A DNA stretch of 64,000 nt from the NCBI RefSeq assembly GCF_006491645.1, contig NZ_VDCZ01000015.1:1-64000 (forward strand), written 5' to 3'. Made by a program: the position numbers and the translations under genes. This stretch comes from Flavobacterium profundi. Its GTDB lineage: Bacteria; Bacteroidota; Bacteroidia; Flavobacteriales; Flavobacteriaceae. Positions 1-8,357 of this stretch are shown here, in pieces (position 1 is the stretch's first letter; each line of letters opens with the position of its first letter). The notes beneath the pieces are model-generated. The model was given only the letters and a program-made list of their open reading frames with translations. It made no database searches and was not told where the DNA came from.

Positions 1-65
1 TTTTCTAAAACTAATCTTACGCATTCTAATTTAAATGCATAATCGTACTTGACTTTTCTTTCCAT
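1..65 (-). CDS. IS3-family transposase OrfA, N-terminal fragment (cut by window edge)
   Basis: The 21 codons in the window read MERKVKYDYAFKLECVRLVL and then E. This is the characteristic start of the helix-turn-helix OrfA protein of IS3/IS150-group elements (pattern YDYAFKLxCVxLV). OrfA normally binds the terminal repeats and makes the OrfAB transposase by programmed frameshift. No stop or frameshift is seen before the edge, so it cannot be judged whether the gene is intact. The ATG is at 65-63, just beyond the terminal hairpin. Confidence 0.75.
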   Translation of the reverse strand, partial: MERKVKYDYAFKLECVRLVLE

Positions 66-72
66 AAAAATA

Positions 73-101
73 CCCCCAAATAGTGTCTAACTTTTTGGGG
101 G
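73..101 (-). terminator. Hairpin inside the IS end, upstream of orfA
   Basis: An 8-bp stem (CCCCCAAA 73-80, TTTGGGGG 94-101) has a 13-nt loop and, on the minus strand, is followed by TATTTTTATGG. It could end transcripts of the upstream protease gene or hide the transposase start in read-through transcripts, as known for other insertion sequences. The role is inferred; the stem is seen. Confidence 0.5.
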
Positions 102-133
102 CAGTGCATTTTGAACCCTTTTTTTATTTTTTA

Positions 134-2308
134 TTAATCTATTTTGTCAAGTTTTCCTTTTCTGTTTTTGGTATAAACAACACTTCGCAAACCAATTTGG
201 TCAAGGTCACTTAATACATTTAAAGCTTCATCGATATAAATGTCTTTTCCTAAATCTTCATGCCAACGGCTTCTTTTTTCTTTCAGAACTGGATCTGATT
301 TAAATAAAGCCAACTCGTTTGGTAAAGAAGTAAAAGTTAGGTTGTTTTTATAATCTGATAGCGATTTAAATTTTTTCAATTTTAAATCCACTAATTCCAT
401 TTTTTCTTTGAACTTGTCAATACTTAAATTGTAGGTATTGTCATCTTTTCTTTCAAAAATCCACTTTGCATTTTCATCAATTAATTTGAAATATTGGTTA
501 TCAGCAATTCTTTTATTACTGTTTGCGATAATAGATTCAAATCCAGAAAAGATTGGGTTGTAATCTGCCGCATCAATTTTATCCCATTGTAAAGCATTTT
601 TTTCGTCACGTTCACCCATATCTAAATAAGCAAATCGATCTGGAAGTACAATGTCACTTAAAACACCTTCTCTTTGAGTAGAACCTCCATTAATTCTATA
701 GAATTTTTGAGTAGTAGTTTTCAATGCTCCTAAATCTCCAAAAGAATTACTTCTAACAAATTGATTTAAATCGATTATGTTTTGAACGGTTCCTTTTCCA
801 TAAGTGTGTTTACTACCAATGATAATTCCTCTTTTGTAATCTTGAATTGCAGCTGCAAAAATTTCAGAAGCAGAAGCAGAAAAATTATCAACCATAACTA
901 CTAGAGGGCCTGTCCATTGAACTGCTGGATCTTTGTCGGAAAGAATATCTTTTTTTCTATCGGAAGACTTTACCTGTACAACAGGACCTTGTTCAATAAA
1001 CAATCCCGTCATGTTAACTACAGTTTCTAATGATCCACCACCGTTACCTCTTAAGTCCATTACAATTCCTTGAACATTTTGTTCTTTTAGGCGTTCTATT
1101 TCTATAGCAACATCTTTAAAGGCATCTCGGTTGTCTTTGTTGTCAAAACTAATATAGAATTTAGGCAAGTAAATCACTCCGTACTTCATTCCATTCTTTT
1201 CAACAACTGAAGATTTGGCAAAAGTTTCTTCCGTTTCAACTTCATCTCTAATAATTGAAATTACTTCAATAGAACCATCTACTTTTTTAACAGTAAGACG
1301 CACTTCTGTTCCTTTAGCACCTTTGATTTTTTTAACCACATCATCAAGACGCATACCTGCAATATCAAGAGGCTCTTCTTTGCCTTGCGCTACTTTAAGA
1401 ATGATATCACCAGCCTCTAATTCTTTAGAACGCCAAGCAGGCCCACCTGAAATTAACTCAGAAACTTCAACTACATTGTCTTTCTTTTGTAAACGAGCTC
1501 CAATTCCTTCAAATTTTCCACTCATGCTAATGTCGAATTTATCTTTTTCTTCAGGAGAAAAATAAAAAGTATGAGGGTCAAATTGTTCTACAACAGAATT
1601 GATAAAAATAGAATACCAGTCATTACTGTCTAGTTCATTTTCTACAAAATCAAAATATTCATTTAAAGATTTTAATGAGCTTTCACGTGCTTCTTTTTCA
1701 ATTTCTTCAAATTTCTTTTCTTTGTAGTTAGGATCTTTTTCTTTTTTATTGTGTTCTAATTTTTGTTTGTCAGTAATAGTAGATAACAAAGACAATTTTA
1801 ATTGCTTACGCCATCTTTCTTTTAAATCTTTATCATTTTTAGCATAGGATTGATTTTCATAATCTGTATCAATAAATTCTTCAGTTGAAAAATCAAAGGG
1901 TTTTGCTAATAACGTTTTGTAAATAGATTTTGATTCTGAAATTCTTTTCAAAAGACGAGCATTTGTTAAATAAAAGAAAGAAAGGTCTTTCGTTTTAATC
2001 ATGTCGTCTATTACTTGCTTGTATTGATCAAATTCTTTAATATCTGAAGCTAAAAAGAATCTTTTTGTAGGATCGATTCCAGTGATATATTTATCATACA
2101 CTTCTCTTGAAAAAGAGTCATTAATCTCAACAGGGCTGTAATGTCCCTTTTCAAGCACGTAGGTCAATAGTTCCAAGAGCAGTTTGTCTTTCTCGGGATC
2201 TTCTGTTTTCTTAGTAGGTATAAAACTCCATAAAACTGCGGATAAGGCAGTTATCAACAAAATAACCTTATAATTTCTTCTCATAAAATCAACAATTTGG
2301 GTCATCAA
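134..2308 (-). CDS. prc: Carboxy-terminal (tail-specific) processing protease, S41A family
   Basis: A periplasmic serine protease that cleaves proteins from their C-termini. The 724-residue length matches the long Tsp/Prc form. The N-terminus has a membrane anchor or signal segment (about residues 10-30), then the Tsp N-terminal domain, a PDZ domain (about 255-355) and the S41 catalytic domain. The Ser/Lys dyad is visible: Ser479 in the FSASASE motif and Lys505 in YGKGTVQ, with Asp490 at the position of the E. coli auxiliary aspartate. The C-terminal part is the usual Tsp extension. It is transcribed alone, and an IS element follows its 3' end. Starts at residue 2 or 9 are also possible. Confidence 0.93.
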   Translation of the reverse strand: MMTQIVDFMRRNYKVILLITALSAVLWSFIPTKKTEDPEKDKLLLELLTYVLEKGHYSPVEINDSFSREVYDKYITGIDPTKRFFLASDIKEFDQYKQVIDDMIKTKDLSFFYLTNARLLKRISESKSIYKTLLAKPFDFSTEEFIDTDYENQSYAKNDKDLKERWRKQLKLSLLSTITDKQKLEHNKKEKDPNYKEKKFEEIEKEARESSLKSLNEYFDFVENELDSNDWYSIFINSVVEQFDPHTFYFSPEEKDKFDISMSGKFEGIGARLQKKDNVVEVSELISGGPAWRSKELEAGDIILKVAQGKEEPLDIAGMRLDDVVKKIKGAKGTEVRLTVKKVDGSIEVISIIRDEVETEETFAKSSVVEKNGMKYGVIYLPKFYISFDNKDNRDAFKDVAIEIERLKEQNVQGIVMDLRGNGGGSLETVVNMTGLFIEQGPVVQVKSSDRKKDILSDKDPAVQWTGPLVVMVDNFSASASEIFAAAIQDYKRGIIIGSKHTYGKGTVQNIIDLNQFVRSNSFGDLGALKTTTQKFYRINGGSTQREGVLSDIVLPDRFAYLDMGERDEKNALQWDKIDAADYNPIFSGFESIIANSNKRIADNQYFKLIDENAKWIFERKDDNTYNLSIDKFKEKMELVDLKLKKFKSLSDYKNNLTFTSLPNELALFKSDPVLKEKRSRWHEDLGKDIYIDEALNVLSDLDQIGLRSVVYTKNRKGKLDKID

Positions 2309-2410
2309 TAAAAATTTCTACTAATGTACATAAAAAATCATGCCATTACATCGCAATTTAACACATTTTTTTCACTTTAACTAAATTTTTTAAATTTAAG
2401 TGGGTTGATA

Positions 2411-2439
2411 TTTGGTTCCATTTAAATTATTTATTTTAG
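2411..2439 (+). promoter_or_regulatory. Probable promoter of the surE run
   Basis: TTTG at 2411-2414 and TATTTTAG at 2432-2439, spaced 17 bp, fit the Bacteroidota -33/-7 pattern loosely (the last base of TAnnTTTG differs). It lies 14 bp before the surE start. Confidence 0.4.
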
Positions 2440-2452
2440 CAAAAAATTAAAC

Positions 2453-3220
2453 ATGAAAAAACCCCTTATTTTAGTGACCAATGATGATAGTATTGTAGCA
2501 CCTGGAATCCGTTTTCTAATAAGTGTTATGAAAGAGATTGGAGAGGTTATTGTGGTAGCTCCAGATAGTCCTCAAAGTGCTATGGGTCATGCGATTACTA
2601 TCAATAACACTTTGCATTTAGACAAGGTTAATTTAGATGCTGAAATTGAGCATGAATACAGTTGTTCTGGTACTCCTGTGGATTGTGTAAAAATGGCAGT
2701 TCATGAAATTTTAAAGCGCAAACCAGATTTGTGTGTTTCTGGGGTAAATCATGGTTCCAATTCTTCCATTAATGTAATTTATTCTGGAACGATGAGTGCT
2801 GCTGTTGAGGCAGGAATAGAAGGAATTCCGGCAATAGGCTTTTCACATTTAGATTATAGTTGGAATACTAATTTTGAGCCTTTGAGATCGTATGTAAAAT
2901 CTATTGTTTCGGCTGTTTTAAAAAATGGTTTGCCTGAGGGAGTTGTTTTAAATGTTAACTTTCCTAAAGTGGATGCGAGTGAAATACAGGGTGTTAAAAT
3001 ATGTCGTCAAGCGAAAGCGATGTGGGTGGAAGAATTTGACAAAAGAACCAATCCTCAAGGAAAAGAATATTTTTGGTTAACTGGTGAATTTGTAAACAAA
3101 GATTTGGGAGAAGATACAGATGAATGGGCGTTAAGACAAAACTATATTTCGGTAGTGCCTGTGCAGTTTGATTTAACCGCTCATCATGCAATAAGTACTT
3201 TAAACTCATGGAAATTATGA
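2453..3220 (+). CDS. surE: 5'/3'-nucleotidase SurE
   Basis: A metal-dependent nucleoside monophosphate phosphatase of the survival protein family, cytoplasmic. The N-terminal motif LVTNDDSIVAPG carries the metal-binding pair Asp11-Asp12. The family motifs SGTPVDCV, SGVNHGSN and YSGTMSAAVEA follow in the usual order. The length of 255 residues is normal. Its stop overlaps the start of the next gene (ATGA), so it heads a translationally coupled run towards lpxB. A surE-lpxB neighbourhood is, to my knowledge, common in flavobacteria. Confidence 0.95.
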   Translation: MKKPLILVTNDDSIVAPGIRFLISVMKEIGEVIVVAPDSPQSAMGHAITINNTLHLDKVNLDAEIEHEYSCSGTPVDCVKMAVHEILKRKPDLCVSGVNHGSNSSINVIYSGTMSAAVEAGIEGIPAIGFSHLDYSWNTNFEPLRSYVKSIVSAVLKNGLPEGVVLNVNFPKVDASEIQGVKICRQAKAMWVEEFDKRTNPQGKEYFWLTGEFVNKDLGEDTDEWALRQNYISVVPVQFDLTAHHAISTLNSWKL

Positions 3221-3492
3221 CATCAAAAAAAGACATTTTATTAGGTTTGTTCATAGGACTTTTAGGAGCTCTTATCGGAACATTTTTTGCCCTTCAGTTT
3301 TTTACAAAACAAGGGTTTGTAGAAGGTTTTAGAATCATGAGACAGGCTGGAATGATTGGCAAAGTTATTGCATTAGGAAGTGTACCTAACCTGGTTTTGT
3401 TTTTTATTTTATTGAAAAAAAATAAAGATTTTATAGCTAGAGGTATAATTTTAGCAATGTTTCTTTTAGTAATAATAACCTTATTTTTATAA
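3217..3492 (+). CDS. Small integral membrane protein between surE and lpxB
   Basis: 91 residues with three hydrophobic segments (about 8-30, 46-62 and 68-88), mostly membrane. I chose the ATG at 3217 because it overlaps the surE stop as ATGA; an upstream ATG at 3208 would lie inside surE. I do not recognise a named family. It is coupled to surE and is followed after 1 bp by the phosphatase gene, so it belongs to the same transcript. A role in the envelope is only a guess from its neighbours. Confidence 0.75.
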   Translation: MTSKKDILLGLFIGLLGALIGTFFALQFFTKQGFVEGFRIMRQAGMIGKVIALGSVPNLVLFFILLKKNKDFIARGIILAMFLLVIITLFL

Positions 3493-3493
3493 T

Positions 3494-4003
3494 ATGAAAA
3501 AAAGAATAGTAGTACTCTTGTTTTTATTTTTTGGTTCTACTTTGATGGCACAAAAGATCAATCAGGATCCTGTAGTCACTAAAATTATTCTAGTGCGTCA
3601 TGCTGAAAAAATGCTAGACGGCTCTAAAGATCCTGAACTAACAGTTGAAGGAAAACAACGAGCAGAACGACTTCGTTTTTTATTATCTGACATCGATGTT
3701 AATCAAATTTTTTCGTCACCATACATACGAACAAAAAAAACTGTTGCACCAGTTGCAGCAAGTAAAAGCATTACTGTTGAAATGTACAATCCAAAAGACC
3801 CCAATTTTTCTACTTATTTATGGTCGAAAGTAAAAGGGGAAACCGCAATAGTAGTAGGACATTCAAATAGTATTCCAGTCTTGGTAAATCAATTAATTGG
3901 AAAAGATAAATTTAAAGAGTTAACAGAAGATGTTTATAGTAAAATATGGATATTAACCTATTCTGATGAACATTTAGTTGACTGTAGTTTGTACAATTTT
4001 TAA
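3494..4003 (+). CDS. SixA-like histidine phosphatase, exported
   Basis: A member of the histidine phosphatase (phosphoglycerate mutase-like) superfamily. The catalytic RHAEK motif holds Arg35 and His36, and the second active-site histidine is His123 in VVGHSNS. The short length (169 residues) and layout resemble SixA-type or short-chain phosphatases rather than glycolytic mutases. A hydrophobic N-terminus ending near LMAQ suggests a signal peptide and a periplasmic location, unlike cytoplasmic SixA. The substrate is not predictable. It is 1 bp after the small membrane gene and precedes lpxB. Confidence 0.85.
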   Translation: MKKRIVVLLFLFFGSTLMAQKINQDPVVTKIILVRHAEKMLDGSKDPELTVEGKQRAERLRFLLSDIDVNQIFSSPYIRTKKTVAPVAASKSITVEMYNPKDPNFSTYLWSKVKGETAIVVGHSNSIPVLVNQLIGKDKFKELTEDVYSKIWILTYSDEHLVDCSLYNF

Positions 4004-4052
4004 GGTGCAATTCTATAAATTGATAAAATAATATATTATTAATTCGATGTAA

Positions 4053-5168
4053 ATGAAATATTATATAATTGCTGGTGAGGCTTCTGGAGATTTGCATGGC
4101 TCTAATCTTATGAAAGCTATTTATAAAGAAGACCCCAATGCGAGTATTCGGTTTTGGGGAGGCGATTTAATGCAAAATGCAGGAGGAACTCTTGTAAAGC
4201 ATTATCGAGATTTGGCATTTATGGGATTTTTAGAAGTGGTTTTAAATTTAAAAACCATTTTGAATAATATTAAATTTTGTAAATCTGATATCCAAGCTTT
4301 TCAACCCGATGTTATAATTTTCATTGACTATCCTGGGTTTAATATGCGTATTGCTACTTGGGCAAAAGAAAGAAATATTCCGACGCATTATTATATCTCT
4401 CCTCAAATTTGGGCTTGGAAAGAAAATAGAATTAAAGCAATTAAGAGAGATGTAGATTATATGTATGTTATTTTACCTTTCGAAAAAGATTTCTATGAAG
4501 AAAAACATCATTTTCTTGTGTCATTTGTGGGCCATCCGTTAATTGATGCCATTAATAATAGGAAAAAAGTGGATCGAGCGACTTTTATACTTGAAAATAA
4601 ATTAACTGAGAAGCCTATTATAGCGCTTTTACCAGGAAGTAGAAAACAAGAAATTACTAAAATGCTTTCAGGCATGTTGTCAATTGTGAAGGATTTCCAG
4701 GATTACCAATTTGTTATTGCTGGAGCGCCAAGTCAAGATTTTTCATTTTATGAGCCTTTTCTGAAAAAAGAGAACGTACATTTTATTTCAAATAGAACCT
4801 ATGATTTATTAGAAGTTGCTCAAGCTGCTTTGGTTACTTCTGGGACGGCTACTCTAGAAACGGCATTGTTTAAAGTGCCTGAAGTAGTATGTTATAAGGG
4901 GAGTTGGGTTTCGTATCAAATTGCCAAACGGATTATTACTTTGAAATATATCTCATTGGTAAACTTAATTATGGATAAAGAAGTAGTGAAAGAGTTAATT
5001 CAAGACGACTTTAATTCGCGCCAACTTAAAACGGAATTAAATAAAATTTTGCAGGGAACTGAGAGAGCCAAAATGATTGAAAATTATAACATTTTAGAAG
5101 AAAAATTAGGTGGCGTAGGAGCAAGTGAAAAAACAGCTCACTTAATTGTATCTTCTATAAAAAAATAA
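4053..5168 (+). CDS. lpxB: Lipid-A-disaccharide synthase
   Basis: A GT19 glycosyltransferase that joins UDP-2,3-diacylglucosamine and lipid X to make the lipid A disaccharide at the inner membrane. The GEASGDLHG motif (residues 8-16) is diagnostic. FWGGDLMQNAGG, ISPQIWAWKENR, FVGHPLID and LLPGSRKQEI occur in the family order. The length of 371 residues is normal. It sits in the surE run with lipoprotein and membrane genes. No break is visible. Confidence 0.96.
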   Translation: MKYYIIAGEASGDLHGSNLMKAIYKEDPNASIRFWGGDLMQNAGGTLVKHYRDLAFMGFLEVVLNLKTILNNIKFCKSDIQAFQPDVIIFIDYPGFNMRIATWAKERNIPTHYYISPQIWAWKENRIKAIKRDVDYMYVILPFEKDFYEEKHHFLVSFVGHPLIDAINNRKKVDRATFILENKLTEKPIIALLPGSRKQEITKMLSGMLSIVKDFQDYQFVIAGAPSQDFSFYEPFLKKENVHFISNRTYDLLEVAQAALVTSGTATLETALFKVPEVVCYKGSWVSYQIAKRIITLKYISLVNLIMDKEVVKELIQDDFNSRQLKTELNKILQGTERAKMIENYNILEEKLGGVGASEKTAHLIVSSIKK

Positions 5169-5194
5169 TATTTATTTTAGCAAAAAAATACATT

Positions 5195-5806
5195 TTGAAA
5201 AGAATTACTTATTTATTATTTCTCGCTATTACTATCGTAAGTTGTAAAACCCAATCTAACATCATCACTTCTAAAGAAGAAGCTGTTGAAAAGGGGGTTT
5301 ATTCATATACTAAAGAAAAGAAAGTAACTAATAGAGTAGCTGCAAATACTTCTTATGATTCGGAAACTACTAATGAATATGATAAGACAACTTATGTTAG
5401 AGTATCTAAAAGTGAAAATGCAATAGCCAATCAAATAGTAGACGATGCACTTCGAAATTTAGGAGTATCTTATAAAACTGGAGGAACCACTAGAATGGGA
5501 ATGGACTGTTCCGGTTTGGTTTTTAGTACTTTTGGGAATTATGATATAAAACTACCTCGAACATCGATAGATATGGCAAAAGAAGGGGAGATGATGAGTA
5601 CAAAAGAGGCACAGCCTGGCGATTTAATTTTTTTTAAAACCAATGGAAAGTCGGTTATAAATCATGTAGGAATCATTGTTGAAGTTCTACCAAACGAAAT
5701 TAAATTTATTCATTCGTCTACACAAAAAGGAGTAATTGTTTCTTCTACATCTGATGCCTATTACGGGAAGACATTTGCACAAATAAATAGAGTTTTAGAA
5801 TACTAA
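5195..5806 (+). CDS. NlpC/P60 family lipoprotein, probable cell-wall peptidase
   Basis: A C40-family cysteine peptidase that would cut peptide stems of peptidoglycan. The catalytic Cys105 is in MDCSGLVFS and His157 in NHVGIIVE. The N-terminus has a lipobox ending at Cys17 (ITIVSC), so it is probably an outer-membrane or periplasmic lipoprotein. The start codon is TTG at 5195; no ATG gives the full signal peptide. TATTTTAG at 5173-5180 could be a -7 promoter box. A low-complexity linker of about 60 residues separates the lipid anchor from the catalytic domain. Confidence 0.88.
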   Translation: MKRITYLLFLAITIVSCKTQSNIITSKEEAVEKGVYSYTKEKKVTNRVAANTSYDSETTNEYDKTTYVRVSKSENAIANQIVDDALRNLGVSYKTGGTTRMGMDCSGLVFSTFGNYDIKLPRTSIDMAKEGEMMSTKEAQPGDLIFFKTNGKSVINHVGIIVEVLPNEIKFIHSSTQKGVIVSSTSDAYYGKTFAQINRVLEY

Positions 5807-5826
5807 TTTCTATTTAAAATTCCAAT

Positions 5827-7839
5827 ATGAAGTTTTTTAAGTTTCCCATAATAACCCTTACAGCTTCATTTATACTTGGGATAGTCTTTAATTCTTTTTT
5901 TGAACCCAATATAAGCTATCTTAACCTAGCGATTAGTGTTGCTTTTTTAATAAGTAGTGTAACTTATTTAAGAGCTAAGAAAAAATGGTTTCAGGATGTT
6001 TATTTTGGAATTGCAGTCTATTTTTTATTTTTTTGCTTGGGAAGTGAAGCCCATTATTGGCATACTGATAGCCATTACAAAAACCATTATTCACATTTTC
6101 TGGTAAACACTAATGATACTGCTGTGAAAGGAACTATTGTTTCCGTTTTAAAACCAAGTGAAAACTTTTGTAAATATATTGTTTCGTTGTCCCAATTTAA
6201 TAATACAAACTGTTTTGGTAAAATTTTAGTTTACAGTGAAAAGGGCGATGCGAATTTAAAATCAGGTCAGGAAATTATAATATTAGGAAAATTACTTCCC
6301 ACTTTTAAAGCTACAAATCCGTATCAATTTGATTATAGTGAATATCTGCAAAAATTGAATATTTCTCATCAAATATTTTGCAGAAAAGGAAGCATTATTA
6401 CTACTAGAATCCATAAAAATGCGAATTATTATATACAAAATGTAAGAGAAAAACTAATCGCTTCTTTTGATGAACACCAATTTGATAGGAAAACGAAAAG
6501 TGTTTTAGAAGCCCTATTATTTGGGCAACGTCATGTAATTGATGAAGAAACAATAGCGAATTATACTAAGACAGGTGTTATACACATTTTAGCAATTTCT
6601 GGTTTGCATATAGGGATATTGTATTTCTTTTTTTCATTGCTTTTAAAACCACTTGAAAAGAGCAAATATGGAAGTATTCTACGACTGTTTTTAATTTTAG
6701 GTCTTTTGTGGCTTTTTGCTTTATTAACTGGATTGCCAGCATCTGTAACTAGAGCAGTAACGCTTTTTAGTTTTGTTAGTTTAGGTACTTTTTATAATCG
6801 GCAAAATCATGTTTTTAATGCGGTAGCAGTTTCTGCTTTACTTTTGCTGCTTTTTAATCCTAATTATATATTTGATATTGGTTTTCAATTAAGTTATGCA
6901 GCAGTTATATCTATTTTACTGTTCCAACCCTTTTATGAAAAATGCTATTTTACAAAACATAAAATAGGTGTTTATTTTATAGATATTGTTCTAGTTTCTT
7001 TAGCGGCTCAAATTGGAGTGCTGCCTTTAACATTATATTATTTTCATCAATTGCCATTACTTTTTTTGTTGGCAAATATAGTTGTAATTCCTTTAGCTAG
7101 TTTGGTTTTGATTCTTGGCAGTCTCACTTTATTGTTTAATTTTATTTTTAAACCCATAGCGTTTTTACTAGGCACTATGATCTCTTTTTTAATTAGTACT
7201 ATGAATCAATTTATAGCAGTTATAGCAACTTTTGATAGTGGTGTTATAAAAAATATTTCTTTTACTAGCGAAATGGTAATATTGTCTTATTTGATTATTC
7301 TTTTCTTTATATATTGGTGTTATAAATTAAAATGGTTTGCCTTTTGAAACACGGCTATTGCGTTGTTACTATTTCAAATTGGCATAATTTATATTGAATG
7401 GACAAAACAAAGTACAGATGAATTGATAGTTTTTAATAGTAAAAAAACACTTTTAAGCGCTAAAAAAGGAAATCAAGTTCAGTTTTTTAGTCATGATTCG
7501 GTTTTCAATGAAGAAACTATAAAGAATTATAAAAGAGGATTGCATACAAATCGTTATCAAATAAATGCACTGCAAAATGTAATGAGTTATCATAATAATC
7601 GAATTTTAATTGTGGATCAAATGGGCGTTTTTGAGTTCAATTTAAAAGCAGATTATGTGGTGCTTATCCAAAATCCAAAAATAAATTTAGTGCGCTTGAT
7701 AGAAATGGTTCAGCCAAAAGAAATAATTGCTGATAATAGTAATTCTTTTTATTTGGTGGACCAATGGAAAACAACGTGTAGACAAAAAAATATCCCTTTT
7801 CATGCAACAGCTGAAAAGGGATATTATAGATTGAAATAA
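5827..7839 (+). pseudogene. comEC: ComEC/Rec2-type competence protein, interrupted by an in-frame TGA
   Basis: The first 506 codons (5827-7347) encode a polytopic membrane protein with the DUF4131 N-terminal region and the ComEC core (motifs HILAISGLHIGIL, LTGLPASVTRA). ComEC forms the inner-membrane channel for incoming single-stranded DNA. After TGA at 7345-7347 the same frame stays open for another 163 codons to 7839 and reads like the C-terminal hydrophobic segment plus soluble tail usual for flavobacterial ComEC of about 670 residues. A TTG at 7363 could restart translation. So this is either a recent nonsense mutation, a sequencing error or a naturally split gene. Neighbouring genes show no such break. 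Confidence 0.8.
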
Positions 7840-7842
7840 TTT

Positions 7843-8307
7843 TTATTTATTGGCTACAATTTTTGAAGCGCCATCTAACCATTTTGTTGGTCCGCCAGCT
7901 ACATAGCCAGTACTTCCTAAGCCTTTTAAGTTCATTTTTCCTTCGTCTGTTTTTTCAGGAGATACAAACCATATAGTAGGATATCCTCTTACTTGAAACA
8001 TGTTTTGCATTTGATAATTCTGAGCTTTTATAGTTTCGTCTTGTGGTGTTCTTCTTGGGAAATCCAATTCTACAAGAACTACGTTTTCTTTCGCCCATTT
8101 TTCAAATTCAGGTGTTTGTAAAACTTCCTTTTGTAAACGAATGCACCAACCACACCAGTCAGAACCCGTGAAAAACAGTAACATTGGTTTTTTTTCCTTG
8201 ATAGATAATTCTGAAGCTTTAGCCATATCGGTATGCCAAGTTAATTCTTGTGCATTTGCAGTAAAGCTAAATAGGATTACTATTAGTAATAAAGCTATTT
8301 TTTTCAT
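7843..8307 (-). CDS. Exported thioredoxin-like protein
   Basis: A thioredoxin-fold protein with a signal peptide ending near ANAQ. The redox motif is W-C-G-W-C with Cys52 and Cys55, counted from the ATG at 8307. That start gives a standard signal peptide; an ATG at 8325 would add six residues before it. The WCGWC motif is common in periplasmic thioredoxin-family proteins of Bacteroidota that reduce or repair disulfides. It follows the second POT transporter by 50 bp and may be the last gene of the peptide-use operon. Its 3' end converges with comEC. Confidence 0.87.
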   Translation of the reverse strand: MKKIALLLIVILFSFTANAQELTWHTDMAKASELSIKEKKPMLLFFTGSDWCGWCIRLQKEVLQTPEFEKWAKENVVLVELDFPRRTPQDETIKAQNYQMQNMFQVRGYPTIWFVSPEKTDEGKMNLKGLGSTGYVAGGPTKWLDGASKIVANK

Positions 8308-8357
8308 TTTGATATTTTTATACAAATTTAGACAAAAAAGATGCCAAAAAATGTTGG

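Larger units (their letters stand above)
1..108 (-). mobile_element. IS3-family insertion sequence, terminal part only
   Basis: Read on the minus strand, the element begins TGCACTGCCCCCAAAAAG at 108, which looks like the terminal inverted repeat of IS3/IS150-group elements of Bacteroidota. It is followed by a hairpin (73-80 with 94-101) and then a transposase start codon at 65. The rest of the element lies outside the window, so the other end and the target duplication cannot be seen. The element sits 26 bp past the stop of the protease gene, so read-through from that gene would enter the transposase. Family assignment rests on recognition of the end and the encoded N-terminus. Confidence 0.75.

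Noticed and set aside
1215..1565. Open frame antisense to the tail-specific protease gene
   Set aside because: It is fully inside the protease coding sequence with low-complexity translation.
7363..7839. Separate hypothetical gene after comEC
   Set aside because: It is in the same frame as comEC, starts within a hydrophobic segment and looks like the ComEC C-terminus, so I treat it as part of the interrupted gene.
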